Numbered from the stretch's first letter, positions 38,061 to 50,716 are shown. The stretch is DNA of 64,000 bases from Sipunculus nudus (GCA_026874595.1 CM049319.1:16643601-16707600); one strand, 5' to 3'. Translations and numbers: made by a program. Notes: a model not told the origin generated them from the sequence alone.

Positions 38061-39263
38061 CTGACTTCTTTATTCATATCCCTAGAGATTTTACGCTGCC
38101 TTGTGTTACAGAATCTGATTTTTTTATCTCCATAACAAAATTTATGCTCGTCACGACTACGTGATCTGTTGTTATAAGGTTCCGTAACAGATGTCACCAT
38201 CTGTCCCATCTTAAACGAGAGGTCGTATCTACTCAAAACAATCCTCTTACATTAAGGCACTGTTGGAAAGCCGGGACTTCTTTCCTCAACTGTCAAACTT
38301 TAAAATCAAAATTTGTAACATTTAAAGGAAACACCTTCTGTTTACATTTCACAAGCGTATGCTTTCAAAATATTACTTATTCCGTGAAGTCCATACCACA
38401 AAAACATAAATGTTTATGTATTTGCCTTGAAACAATTCTTGTCCAACGTATTTGAACGGACTACATATCCCTCTTCATTACATTTAATGCTACGCCGCTG
38501 GTGTATTTAGAACACCAAGTGCATTGTGGGGTTTGAATTTCAATGCCCATAAAGCCTAACCCTCAGAGTCATACTCTTGAGAGTCTGAGTGTCTCACCGT
38601 GTAAGAACTCACCGTGGCGAGAGGTTTTGTTTAGCCATTGGTTATATGGTTTGTGTATTAGCAACTTTACGCAAAACCTTCTTCACAAAATTTGATGAAT
38701 TCGTTTACGAGGGTTTTGTTGAGAACAAAGAATTAATCTGTTAAATTGTGTATTCGAATTAAATCACCATAAAATGCTTTTATATAATTGCAAGGATTGT
38801 GAGTTACGACAGTTTCTTTATAATAGAGATTTGTTATGGTATTAGGGAGCAGCTTTGTTTTGTATATGGCCTTTGACTGGGTTGTTGTGTTGAACCGTGG
38901 CATCTGTGCACACAGTAGAGTTTCATGGGAATACTGGCGGCGGTTTGTGGTCTTAGACAACTTCTTGTTAAATTATACCAAGATGATATTTTTCGAAGTT
39001 TTAAATGTTCGACGACTATTGGAAAACGGATGGAAAATAAAGGCTATTGTTCTTACATTGCTATCCGTGCTAAATACTTCAGTCATACACGAATATGTTT
39101 GACATAATGCTTATTAGTACAGGGCAATGTTGAGTATATATACGTAAACAAATATGTTTAAGGACAACTTACTAATTACTAGAAAACAGGGAACTATACG
39201 AAATAAATAGTGAGAATTAAACATTCATAACAACAATCATTTTTGCAGATAGGTGCGTCGTCT
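38061..39263. other. Unassigned intergenic DNA
   Basis: No gene recognised. Confidence 0.35.
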
Positions 39264-39270
39264 GTGTATG

Positions 39271-39777
39271 CACAGGCGCTTGAATTGCTATTAGTATAGA
39301 TTTCGGTTGAATTGGTTCTTTTTCTGGTTCGTTTTCTTATAACTATTACTTATCTGGCATTTTCCCTGCGTTTTTCGCACTATATGGTCCATCTCTTTAT
39401 TATTTACTTAATATTTGAGATAGGCTGGCGAGAACCCCCGTTGTCAGACCCGACAGCCATCGCACATCGGTTTCAGACTAAATTTAGAGTACATGCGTGA
39501 TTGGCTGAACCATTGTTACGTTAGCGGTGTCAATATCTGATGACTCCAGTAGTAGACATATCAACCAATCAGAAAGTGCGTCCTCGGTTGCTATGCCATG
39601 GCTGTCGGGTCTGACAAAGGCGCTTTTTGCCAGCCTTTCTCAAATATTAAGTAAATAATTAAGAGATGTACCATATAGTGAGGAAAACGCCAGGAAAATG
39701 TCAGATAAATTATAGTTATAAGGAAATGACAAAGAAAAGGAACGAATTTAACACTAATAGCAATTCAAGCGCCTGTG
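39271..39777. mobile_element. Non-autonomous DNA transposon with ~190-bp inverted repeats and 7-bp target duplication
   Basis: The left arm (39271 to about 39463) and right arm (about 39598-39777) are inverted copies along their length. They start CACAGGCGCTTGAATTGC and include TTATAACTAT, TATCTG-CATTTTCC, CACTATATGGT, TTATTTACTTAATATTTGAGA, AGGCTGGC and GTCAGACCCGACAGCCAT. GTGTATG is duplicated exactly at 39264-39270 and 39778-39784. The central ~135 bases hold ATTGGCTGA and ACCAATCAG in opposite orientation. There is no transposase. The 7-bp duplication does not settle the superfamily. Confidence 0.85.
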
Positions 39778-39784
39778 GTGTATG

Positions 39785-41762
39785 TCTCTGTGTTAAGTTA
39801 TATACTTGTGTATATGCGTGTGGAAATGTTCCTTGGCCTTTAGAAGGAATCATGACAGCTTCCTCGGGGCAGTAAGTAATGAACATTTAAGTCCTCGTTT
39901 CTCTTATATAACAGGTCAGGGACTACCTCTCAACCCGTGGATATTAATGTTTCCTGAGGCTCTGTTGTTCCTTTACATCTCTGTTGTTGTATTGATTGAT
40001 AATGGTCCCAGAGTACAGGCTGATGATGAATGATGTCTTAACGAGTCAATCGTGAATAAATAAAACCGGGCTGTCATCCTTTACCTTTGTCGCCAGCCAG
40101 CTGTCTCCACTCATCCAGTGCCTTCAAATTTACACGTCTTCTGGCTTACATCCGGGTATCAACTTCCCGGCCATCCAATCTGAATGGAGTAAAGCCCCGG
40201 CTGACTACATTGTAGAAATATAGAAAAAAACTTCTCCAAGATCATGAATTAGTATTCCGTGGACATGAATAATTATTATATTTAGCCATGTCGTATCTCG
40301 GATGTAAGAGAATTGTAGTTTTCATTTTAATTCGTGGAACGTGAAAATTAGTAAAAGTTGTAATTAAAACACTATATTTTTTAATACATTTTAATACATT
40401 GGTACTTTTTGGATGATGAAAATATTAACTCTGATGTGCTGAAATTAACATTATTCTAATTAAACATGGTATAACTAGTGCAAATTCATTTGCGATATCA
40501 CAGAAGATTTACATTAAAATAATAAAAAAAAAACTATATTACGACATTTGCTCAACAGCTTTTTATATCCATAAATATAAATATACTTGAACCTATTTGA
40601 ATTTTTCTAGATCTTAAAGTACAATGACATGATATATTCACTGGGTAAGGTATTTAGGGCTTTACAATTCTTTTATATAACGTGAATGTTTATGATACAC
40701 AACAAGTATATTTAGAAGTTTTTCACTTATATGCTCTTTCCTTTTCTTTTAAATTAATTTCACGTTTGTTTAATCAACATAGGTGTCAACTGAAGGCTTG
40801 CAAGATATTAAATTTAAGGCGAACATTCAACAAATATACTTCTCCTTATATGGATGTTTGGTGCCGTGTCTATAATATTTGAAAAAAGAAACATATTCAA
40901 AGTTGGTGTCAAAGAAACTAGCAAATTATGACCGGATAGCAAGTAAAGGAAAAAACCCCTAGATTTTCAAATTTAAGTTTCTTTTTATCGGTGCGGCTTC
41001 AAAAAGAGAATAACGGTATTTGTCATAATTCATGCAGACGGTATCCAGATGGCACGTAAAGAAGATGGGTGAGCTCGTTTCCTGACAAAATGAAGATGGG
41101 CGAGGTCATTTCCTGGAGTGGGAACTATTATCCCAATCCTGTAGGGATAGCCGCGCCTGGCATAATGCCCTTTAAGCGCCAAAATGGCTACATACGTGTA
41201 ATAATATGTTGTAACTGGATTTCCTTTTCTCTCTTCGGAGAATCATTTGTCGTTTTACCACGTTTCCATGGCCTTATTTCACATGTTTACAGAGGTACCT
41301 AGCCAGCACGTGGAAATTTATAGCGTACATGGCATGAGTTTTCTAGAATCAGGCATGCTAGGATTTTGGTTTTATACAATTGCATCGATTTCCTAACCCG
41401 GTTTTACAGTGGTGACTTGATATCTACATGTTGTTTAGTATTTTAACGTGCATAACAACTTTCTTATAAAGTCGATCATTATTCATTCTAGCACAACAGC
41501 ATTATGATGCGCTTGTGAGCAGGTGGTATGAGTGCAATATAAAAAAATAAATAATTACAGTTTTATTATTGATAAAACTGAACGAGTGAGTTTTTAACTG
41601 AGATTAAAAGAAATACAGACATGATTGTGGTCACAGGTTTCCGCTAAGTTTCATTCCAAAGTCTGGGAAGAGATATACAAAAGCTCGCATGCAAACGATT
41701 TGTTTTCTTTAAATCCTGGTAATCTATAGCATATTGGAGTTCAAAAAGGCAAGAATATAAAA
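39785..41762. other. Unassigned intergenic DNA
   Basis: Open frames (39806, 40682, 41069) carry no recognisable domain. No repeat boundary seen. Confidence 0.35.
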
Positions 41763-41840
41763 GGGGTAGGCGAAGCCGAGTGATTAAGACGTTGTACTGC
41801 GGAGGTGAATTTCCTCGGTCGAATCTCGTTGACATCTCAA
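41763..41840 (+). repeat. tRNA-like relic (Ser/Leu type), probably SINE head
   Basis: GAAGCCGAGTGATTAAGACG resembles a Leu/Ser-type A box, and CGGTCGAATCTC about 40 bases on resembles a B box lacking one T. The acceptor stem does not pair, and there is no intact cloverleaf. A decayed tRNA-derived SINE is more likely than a working tRNA gene. Confidence 0.4.
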
Positions 41841-42040
41841 TTTTATAAGTGTGAAATCTCGTGAGAACTAAGATTCGCTCTAATGTATTAAGAACAGTTT
41901 ATGATTCTAAGTTATTTCTAAACCCGTGCATATAAAACCTGAAATCCAGAAGACTTAATAATAACATACCATTCTTACTGTATGGATACCTTTATTCCTA
42001 TTCAATAGACAGTGCCACCAAGTGGCAATGGACCTATGCT
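41841..42040. other. Unassigned DNA
   Basis: Could be the body of the tRNA-like repeat, but no second copy is available to define it. Confidence 0.25.
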
Positions 42041-42041
42041 T

Positions 42042-42092
<51 letters not shown>
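42041..42092. repeat. (AC)n(TA)n microsatellite
   Basis: Short AC run followed by about 40 bases of TA, abutting the MITE at 42094. Confidence 0.95.
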
Positions 42093-42093
<1 letters not shown>

Positions 42094-42095
<2 letters not shown>

Positions 42096-42363
42096 CCAAA
42101 AAAGGTATGGTTCTCAATTTTAACCCCCTCATCAAAAATTTTTATTTTGATTTTCATCTTTCAAGAAGATAAAATAATACAATTTTGATTTTAAAAATTT
42201 TGGTGCTTCTACCTGTTTAGAAAAAAAATTATGTTATTATCATGCTTTTCCCTTTTCATGTGAAATTTTTATCAAAACATACAAAGAAAAGGTAATAAAA
42301 AGCCCCGCCTGCCCACACTGATTTCTGAAAAAAAGTGCCTGAGAACCATACTTTTTTATGGCC
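42094..42363. mobile_element. Harbinger-like MITE, copy 2
   Basis: Ends GGCCAAAAAAGGTATGGTTCTCA and the inverted TGAGAACCATACTTTTTTATGGCC, flanked exactly by TAA at 42091-42093 and 42364-42366. Same family as 27819-28154, slightly internally shortened. Inserted beside a TA microsatellite. Confidence 0.85.
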
Positions 42364-42366
42364 TAA

Positions 42367-43290
42367 GGCATGCGTTTTTTTTTGTTTTTTTGGGGGGTGG
42401 GGGGTGGGGTGGTACCACATATTTCAAATTATATTGCGAATCACATTGCATGACGAATCAGAGTTTTGGAACTGACTTTTTGTAACCAGTGACCTTTCAA
42501 CTTCCGCGCATTAACATCCAACCACCTCCAGTTACACGGTTATTCTGTTTGTCAACATGGGTGCATGTTACAGACTGTAGATGAACAAAGTCACATCCCC
42601 GCCACAGATTCACATTGTTTTACATATAAGATGGGCGAGTAGCTTGTTTTAAATCAAATAAGAACTTATAAATTATTTTGAAGACGAGCAACTCTCATGA
42701 GCCATGGATGAATGTGAAAAGGGCGTCGATGTTATCACGTCGTCATCAAGGAAGTTTCGTGTATCGTAAGGTAAGTGACAATGACGTCATAATAGTAAAA
42801 CCAGCATGCTGACTTGATAGGCTTTTGGAAATGTATTCTTCTTGCCTTGGGCAGTTGTGGGACATCTTTAGGCCTGCTAGGGGTTGGCCTGGCTGTTCTC
42901 CGAGTGTTCTGGGTGGTATTTGTATTTTAACTGTTCTTAATTGAATAAGCTGAAGTTTTTGCTGGGCAGATCTCATTTCTCTAACCGCTGTGAACTGCTG
43001 TGTGCTGACTGTTACGGATGTATCAAGATGTGTTTTTATGGTACCCCAGTGTTTTTCCGTTATCATCCCATCCCAGAAAAAAAACTTTCAAATACCACGC
43101 TACTTATATATTTAATCAAGATTTCTCGGTTTCAATCGTTTAATTTAAATTTGTTTCTTTTTCCGTGTTACTGTTTCTTGTCTGGGAGTTGTCTCACATG
43201 CGAACATCTAACGCACGCAAGATCGAACCTCTGGTCATGCATATTTGTTATGCTAACAGACCTGTGTTTACTCGCATATAGAGCAACGTA
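42367..43290. other. Intergenic DNA
   Basis: 42379-42413 is a T-then-GGGGTGGGG tract. A minus-strand open frame at 42746-43066 (106 codons, Gln/Thr-rich) has no domain I can name. It lies just left of the TIR element that follows, but nothing links the two. Confidence 0.3.
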
Positions 43291-43636
43291 TAGAGGTTTT
43301 GCACTGACGTCACTGATAGCACGTGGAGTTTGTTTATGCTGCGAATTTGGACAGTCTCAGCATGTCAGCAGAACACAGCTCAAGCCAAGTGGATGCTCCC
43401 TCAAGTTTAAGCATGGATACGCTTTCAAAGTATGCTGAAAGTTTAGATTCAGTAGCCATAGGTCGCTACAAAGAAAAACTCACACTATGTGGTGGTTTAG
43501 ATCTATATTTAGTTCAGCCTCACCAGTCAACAGCACTGATTGCTGTACCAGCTGGGGACATACCAGCGGTCAGCTATGCAGACATGGCTGATAAACAATA
43601 TCACGTGACCTAGTGACGTCTGCTGCAAAACCTCTA
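43291..43636 (+). mobile_element. Short TIR transposon carrying a coding fragment
   Basis: Left end TATAGAGGTTTTGCA (43289-43303), then GACGTCACT and CACGTG, is matched in inverted form by CACGTG, AGTGACGTC and TGCAAAACCTCTATA (43602-43638). If TA is the duplicated target, the element is 43291-43636. The left end contains a perfect TGACGTCA palindrome (a CRE-like site) and a TATA-like start, and may act as promoter. The interior is an open reading frame. This looks like a deletion derivative that keeps the first coding segment of its parent plus the right end, or a transposon that has captured a gene piece. Confidence 0.6.
43362..43613 (+). pseudogene. N-terminal fragment of a transposon-associated protein (YqaJ/SWIM-type family)
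   Basis: The frame from ATG 43362 encodes about 83 residues. A Ser-rich start is followed by LSKYAESLDSVAIGRYKEKL, CGGLDLY and DIPAVSYADM. The RYxEKLxLxGGxDxY ... LPPVTYPDI-type pattern is one I associate with the N-terminal region of large invertebrate proteins annotated with SWIM-type zinc fingers or YqaJ-like nucleases; this is recall, not a search. Resemblance stops at about 43592, where the right inverted repeat starts, and the frame ends at TAG 43611-43613 inside that repeat. So the fragment was cut at the transposon end. An intact function is unlikely. Confidence 0.4.
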
Positions 43637-44301
43637 TAAAGCAGGTGGATTAGAGAGAGTAAGTCCGTATGGGGTTTTTTTCTGGAAAACTTTTTATCCA
43701 GCCAAAGTGAACTAATTGCATGGTTTCCGTGGCAAATTTACGGAAAGCTGATACCTAGCCACACTGATTCAAATTTGATGCCTGCTAAAACGGGCGTGGA
43801 CCATTAATAAGCTTACTTACTGCACAGCCCCGTGTCATGGGTGTCATGTGGACTGCATGCTACAGCAAATTGCTGTCGTCACGAACACATGACCACGCGT
43901 CCGGTTTGGTTTCAAACTATATTTACTTTAAAGGAAGATATGATAAAGTAAAGCATTTTTTCCTATAATGTGAAAGCAGGCCCTCTTAAGATGCGATTTC
44001 TTAAGAATTCCTGTTATATCGTAGGAAGTTGTAAGAAATTGCTACATGACAGTGAGTCAACGACTGGTTTCTGCAGTGACAAATCGAATAGCGTTGGAAA
44101 TGGTAACATATCGTAGCAATATTACGTGAACTCCGTGAACTCGTCATGTCATATCGCAGGGAATCATATACACTCCTCACACAGGGGTTAAATAATCTTA
44201 ATTTCCGTTTTCATGGTGGTTTATAATTTTTGTTTGACAGTCAAGTTTGACGTTTATCCGATTGAAATTTGTCCACGATTATTGTATTTCGTTGCTATAC
44301 A
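43637..44301. other. Unassigned intergenic DNA
   Basis: No gene or repeat recognised. Confidence 0.35.
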
Positions 44302-45160
44302 GCTAGCTTTCCATACATGAGTATATGCGATGCGTATGCAGTACGTATGCGTAATGCAGCTATAAAACGGACGCCTGTGATTCTATTACGTATGCGTATG
44401 TAGTACGTATGCAGCAAAATCGAGCCTATATAAAGTATAGAGCTGCAGGAATAGAAAAGTCATATGCCAGAGGAATACCCTATGAATGACGACAAAATTT
44501 TATATTTCCCACCCGTTACCATGCGTATACGTTTCCACTCGCTACTCTGAGCGAACGAAACGTTCTGCATATACGCATTACGCTCTTTACACAGCGCTTT
44601 ACCCATAGGCCAACTACCTATATCGTAAGCGCTGTTTGTTATGACCTTGTATTCTGAATCTCTACACCAGAGGGGAGCACTGTATTTTGGTCCAATCAGA
44701 TGAGACCCTGTGCTGGAAGCAAACCGGTTGACCAGCCAAGCGAGGAATACACGAAGCCAATGTTGTTTTGAGTGAAAGCTCATCGCCCCGGCGACCGTTT
44801 GAACAGGCCAAAGGCTCAGAGAGAATTGCCCCGCACGTAGTTTCTGGGCGGAGCCTGATGCCTGTCGAGTGTTTGTTGACTTGCATTTGGTTGGCTGATA
44901 GTCACATCAGCAGTTTCTCAAGCAGACGGGCCCATGTGCACAACCTGGTGATTAAATGCATCATAAACGGTCAAAGCAGGCAGCGTGAAAACCAGTAGCT
45001 TCTTTAGAAGCGCATGATTTCCGCTGCCTAGGGAGCGTAATACGCATATGTTTATAAGCATTCGTAGTTATGGAATCACTGAAATATAATGGGTGCGATT
45101 TCTAGCTGCATGCGCATGCGTCACGCACAACTACTGCATACACACATGTGGAATGCTACC
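44302..45160. mobile_element. TIR element of about 860 bp with GCGTATGC-rich ends
   Basis: The left end (GCTAGCTTTCCATACATGAG... to AATGCAGCTATAAA near 44365) and the inverse of the right end (GGTAGCATTCCACATGTG... to GCATGCAGCTAGAAAT, i.e. about 45096-45160) align over ~65 bases with mismatches. ACGTATGCGTATG-type words are repeated inside the left arm at 44328-44355 and 44387-44414. The interior has CCAATCAGATGAGACCC and moderate GC, and short open frames on both strands without a domain. No clear target duplication. Confidence 0.5.
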
Positions 45161-48100
45161 TTATAAAAGGCTAAGCATTGGCGGTCACTGACAGGTTTAT
45201 ACCAGCACCGCTACCACATGCAGTCACTCGACTTTCTGAATACCATTTTTCAAAATAATGTAAAGGGACACAAAATAAAACACCTAGATTTTTTTACATA
45301 TACGGTGCCTTTAGCCATGAATATCTTTGGTTAGGTTGAACATATTTATTCTGGACCGTTTCATCGGTCCGAGAAACTATGGAGGCGTGCAAATAACCCT
45401 AAGATTTCCTATTCTAATTTAAACATGCATGGGACAATTATAAGTGTGACCGATAGCTACCAAAGAAATTCCGGATATTACAACTATACGAATAACTAAA
45501 GGCACATTAAAGAGAGACATGCACCAAGTACATCTTAAACTACACGCGGTTTGATGACGTCAGGACTGAACTAGCGGAAACTAAAATGTGACACATATAA
45601 TTGTGGGGAAAATCTCAACCTGACAGTTTCAGGGTTTTTGCCGGAAATCCATGAGGTTCGGTGACAGCAACGTCTGCCGGACTTCCTTAACTTTTACCGG
45701 GAATTTCCGGTGGTCCGGCGTTAATATATCGCTTTAAGTATATGTGCCAGAAACTGATTAGCACCGATTGGTGCAGATATAGCGTGATATAGGACCTGAA
45801 AACTGAAACAAAAGGCTTACTCACTTTTCTATTAAAGTATGGGTGTGGGATGGTTTGCTTTCAAAACCACAAAGCAGGATCAGAGGTTTATTAGGATTCG
45901 TGACTCATATAATGGTTCATTTCGTGGACTTCGTATGCGTGGGCGATTATTCTTTAAAAACGCTCAGTGATCAGTACCAGCATTAACTGAAATGAAACTG
46001 AAACGAAATAATGACTTCTTATATCGGTAACAGTACAATATTTCCGAGCATTTATATAAGTGATATGAAACAAAGAACCGAATGGAAGTCGCCAATACAA
46101 TATTCAACAGAAAACGAATGCCCATTTTTGCCTTGACTAATGCCCGACCCCCCCCCCCCCCCCCTTACACACAGACCCTTACACATAAAGTGAGAGGGAG
46201 ACATGCACACACAAATTTACGCGTACACGCACACATACACAGACACACCATCAACAGTAAGCGTTGACATAAAAACCCAAAAAGATATAATGTTGCAACC
46301 ATGTATTTAAATATATTCCATTTGATATACATAGTTGAGAATAAAAGTGCACAACTATTTACTTGTTAACTTTTTACACATATACTTCTTGAAAGTCCGC
46401 GCTATTCATACATATTATAAATGAAACAGCGACATGTCTGTTCTGTGTAAAAAAATAAGCACTCTATAATACAGTTATGATTGTAAACACTGAAAACAGT
46501 ATCTGCCGGTAATCTTATAGATCTTACATCAATATTGTTATGAGTCTTACCACTCAAGCAAAACCTGTTGCTTAATTGTCATGATTTACAGAAAGACTTA
46601 GTATACGTTTTAATAGGGCTAACATATATATGTTTTGTAAATAAATTGATTTTTTAATGTAAAACATTGAGAAAAAAATAACTCAGGAAGGAAAGAAAAC
46701 TTAAAGCAAAGCAAATGTACATATCCGGATATAGGGAAAAAAATAACCATTATTTAGCATTGGAATGATATAAAATATATCAGAATGTATAATAAATGAG
46801 ATCATGTATACTTGAGTGATATTTTCTCTGACTCATTGAGTAATCGCTGCATTAAATTGTGTATTGCTTAATTGTTGGTGTATGATTATATTTATATAAG
46901 TATACATGTCTTGTTTTCATGTGTGTAGATTCACTTGTCTGCATGTATACCCGTATTCGCGGTTTTTTCTTCTTCTTCTTACTGTAAAATAGTGTTTGTA
47001 TCCAGTCGTACCATGAACTATGTTGTTTGTATATTTTTCAAGAACATTAAACCTTGAAAAAGCGGAAGTATTAAAATGATAAGGATGTGAATGCAAACTA
47101 GTCCATTTTGGGTTATATTTTTACAATATTATGTGGGAATATGTCTACATCCGGCCGTTTACAGGGTGTTTGGTTACAACTGCCCGTCATTGCGGTTGTC
47201 CTAATGATGTGGCAATCTGATTTAACATCAAACGATATTACAGAGTCGCTTTCGATCAATTACTCTTTCATGTTGACATAAGACAGAGTTCAAGCAGTGT
47301 AGAATACTGGCTGAACGATCAAAGGATTTCCCGCATCCAGAGAGAGGCTTTCACGTGGCTTTCCCCGCCATTCACCTGTACTAGCATAGTCCTGTAGTTG
47401 ACCGAGTACCGAGTGACTTTGACTTTGTATTCACTGTTTACACTGCACTCTTTATTAAAAGAGGAGAGAAAAAACTGTACACTTCTTCTTAAAAAATTAA
47501 AATAACTTTGATTTATTAATGCGATTAAACTACGTTATTTTCTGTCAATGCATCCTTTAGTATTTAAAGGGGCCCAATCACCTATAAAGCATGTTGAATT
47601 AACTAGAAAAATAGCTTCCTTCCTTTTAAATAAATTTGTACCATTGACTTGGAACCATTTGCTTACTCCTGTAAACGAGTGTTAAAAACAGTGGACGGGC
47701 GCGATCACAGGTGTCAACATGAACATCGTGTTGCATTGCCCGGGCCAAACGCGTGTCAATCAGGAGATCCTCTGACTGACTTGGCCCAACAAATGTAATA
47801 CATGCATGTTACCTCTGGTTGAAAAATCGTTCACAATCGGATCTCTGGTCACACGCCTTGTTATGGTAAACAGACACAGGTGGACTGTGTTTACTAATAC
47901 TCGGAGCCATAACAAGGTGTTAAACAGCAGTATGCGAGGTACTGAAACTGTGTGCTGGGATGGTTCTTTGTAAAGGAACAATGTAGAAACCACATCTCAA
48001 TAAAAACAAATATCTGAAAGTTAGTGTTCTTTAGCAGGTAAAGGAACAATGTAGCTTGGCCATTTTTTTAATGTGAGTGCAGCTTTTTACCGGAGAAGTT

Positions 48101-50701
48101 TTAAACTATAGATTTTGAGCACACAATAAACAATCTGGATATCGCAGCAAGCTCCGACAAAGTTCAATGAGGGGCTTGGAATTGTATATACAAAATATAA
48201 TAATACCCTGGATCTGCGCCTGACTACTTAATCGAGGAGTTGTATTTCAAGGCATGAACTTTTCGTTGCATTGTTACACCCCTTGTATAACCATCCGATA
48301 AGACTGATGTGTTTTTGAAGCCTTCAAGATTCAAGTTAAAATAAGCACGGGGCTATGAAAAAACTGTGAAGTCAAAACCTGTGTTAAGACATTAGAGGTC
48401 AAGCAATCGTGTTACAATTCTCATTATATTATCATATAACACAATTGCCTATAAAAAATATTAATACAGATTTTACATAAAATGAACCCAATTTTATTAC
48501 TGAGGTTGTGTGATTTGTTCAAAAAGTAGTGGCACACCTACGAGCACTGTCAACTTGGCAGTAATGTCACACACAGGGGAATCCCCTGTGACAAAATATT
48601 CTATATATCCTAAATATTTTTAGGGAAGAGTAGAAACAACATGTATTGCTAGATTTAAGTTATTTCTAAATTTTACCTGTGACGTCAAACTTTGCACAAG
48701 CCAATCACATCAGGGCCTGGTCACTATTCAAAAGGCCGAAGCGTAGAGAATGATCACTATTCTGGATGAAATTTACCAGGCACATATAACATGCATGTCA
48801 CGTGCTATTACGTTTACCTAACCTAGAACGAATCTCTGCATAAGGTTCTATCATTCAGAAGCGGCCTCACAGGTTAACGTTTTCTTCTCGCGTTTGGCTC
48901 TGTTTTTGCTCGTGTTATGAAATAGTCAATAAATGTTATACCATGTTTATATGCCAACGAAAAAAATCACACACAAACTCAAGAAAACGCTTGTGAGGGA
49001 TAAAACCGCGTGAGAAAGTGGACAGAGACGCGATGTGACGATGTGTGCATGGAAATATTTTTGGTCATGCTCAAAATATTTCGTGTTACCGCACGTAAAC
49101 TCTAAGAAAACACAATGCAAAGCAACGTTTGGAAACTCTCGAAAAATAAATACAAAATACAGCAAAAAGCACTGGTCACATGTTATATCGAAGCATATAT
49201 AGAGACGTGTAAGATCGCACAAGCCTTGAAAATGTAAAAGAACGCGGGCACACCTGAAAACGCATGCATGTTGCGTGTCTTTAAAACGTGGCATCTATCG
49301 CGTTCAATCGCTTACACAATGCTATGATGTGAGGGTTACATGCAGGTTCTTATTGTCACCAGGGAACAAGAGACAAGATACCGGCAACTGAAACCCTTAA
49401 TCTGCTGAGGAAGTAATTAGGTGTCGTGATCGCTATGGATTCCATCTCTGCCACAAGAAATGCCTGCTGAACTCTTATATTTAACAGATAATCAACTCGC
49501 AGTGTCTGTTCTGTAAGAAGAGGCCAATTTAATCAGATTCATCAGGATGCCACAGCCTTAGAAACGTGCCCAGGCCGCACGTTCATTAAGTTGTGAACAG
49601 CTGATTATACCTGAGAGAAGAAATGTCATTCAAAGTGACACCAGCATTGTTCAGCTATCACCAGGGCTGGTAAAAGATCAGATCGACTTCATTAAGTTCT
49701 TGATTTGAACTAACAATTAAAAATGTTCAAATTAATGAGTGAATTCCATATCGAATTCTGTAACTGTTTAAGAGCAAAAGCATTACCAATAACATGGCAA
49801 AATTATTGTACCGTTGTTTCACAATGCTGATAGAAATACAAAGGCTTTGTCAAATTTAAGAATATGTAATTACATACGCTTCTTACGTAGCGGTTATAAA
49901 CTGCAATCGTCCCAGACATTCTTTCATGTTACCGCTTTTTGTGGCAAGCTTATCTTGATTCGAACACCAGATAAAGCACAGAGCAAAGAATTGTAATCAG
50001 TCCAGTGAGAGCGTAGGATTACATTGTGCATCCGCTCCAAATTTTAAACATGAGACATCCTTTCTCGTGGGTCAGATAACAACGGTTCTGGTATAACGTC
50101 AAAAATGAGGCTCTTTTATAACGGTGTAAAATTATATTTTGCAACAGATTCTGTATTAACTAAGGAAGTAATATAAGGATTATATAGGAATCTAGACATT
50201 CCATCTCTCATGTTGAGCTTGACAGTCATGCCTGTTGCACAGTGTTGATGTCTCAGGTTTAAGGCACGTGACTCACGCGTGTTGCAAAGTATATACTAAC
50301 ACTTTTATATATACATCAGGCCGTATTCACATCCAGGTGTAACAAGTGTTTCCCAGCTATTAACGACTCCTTCTACAGAAGACAGGTCACTGAAGACGCA
50401 TACCTCCGCCTAGTTTTGAACAACTAGAGGTGTGACAATAAATACATCGAGTAAGCCATGCAATTAATTGAAGTCTCTCGATTTAATTGTGATCGATTCT
50501 TAACCTAGAAATTGATTCATTTCAATTGTATTCTTGTATTTAATACCCCTAAGCCCAAAAAGATGTATCAAATTTGTTACATTCCGTTGTGCTTGAACAT
50601 GATGTCATAATATATATTTTTACTCCATTTCTTTTACAACGTTTTTAAAGAGAGGCATAGTTTTTCTACATATTTTTTGTAAATGTAGCATTAATGGTAG
50701 T
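45161..50701. other. Intergenic DNA; possible conserved block at 49370-49720
   Basis: No gene recognised over 5.5 kb. 46147-46163 is a C17 run, and 46188-46250 is (AC)-rich. The word AAAGGAACAATGTAG recurs at about 47974 and 48040. 49370-49720 is repeat-free and balanced in composition, with GGAAGTAATTAGGTGTCG and TTTAATCAGATTCATCAGG, and is my best candidate here for conserved regulatory DNA. Comparison with a related genome is needed to say so. Confidence 0.3.
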
Positions 50702-50716
50702 AAAACAGTTGCTTTT
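50702..50716 (+). repeat. Left target-site duplication of the LINE
   Basis: AAAACAGTTGCTTTT, identical to 56234-56248 beyond the poly(A). The A residues at its left edge cannot be told apart from tail bases on the right copy, so at least 11 of the 15 positions are unambiguous. Confidence 0.9.

Noticed and set aside
42746-43066. Minus-strand frame of 106 codons, Gln/Thr-rich with a helix-like stretch
   Set aside because: No recognised domain, no splice context and no link to the neighbouring TIR element. Kept only as unassigned.
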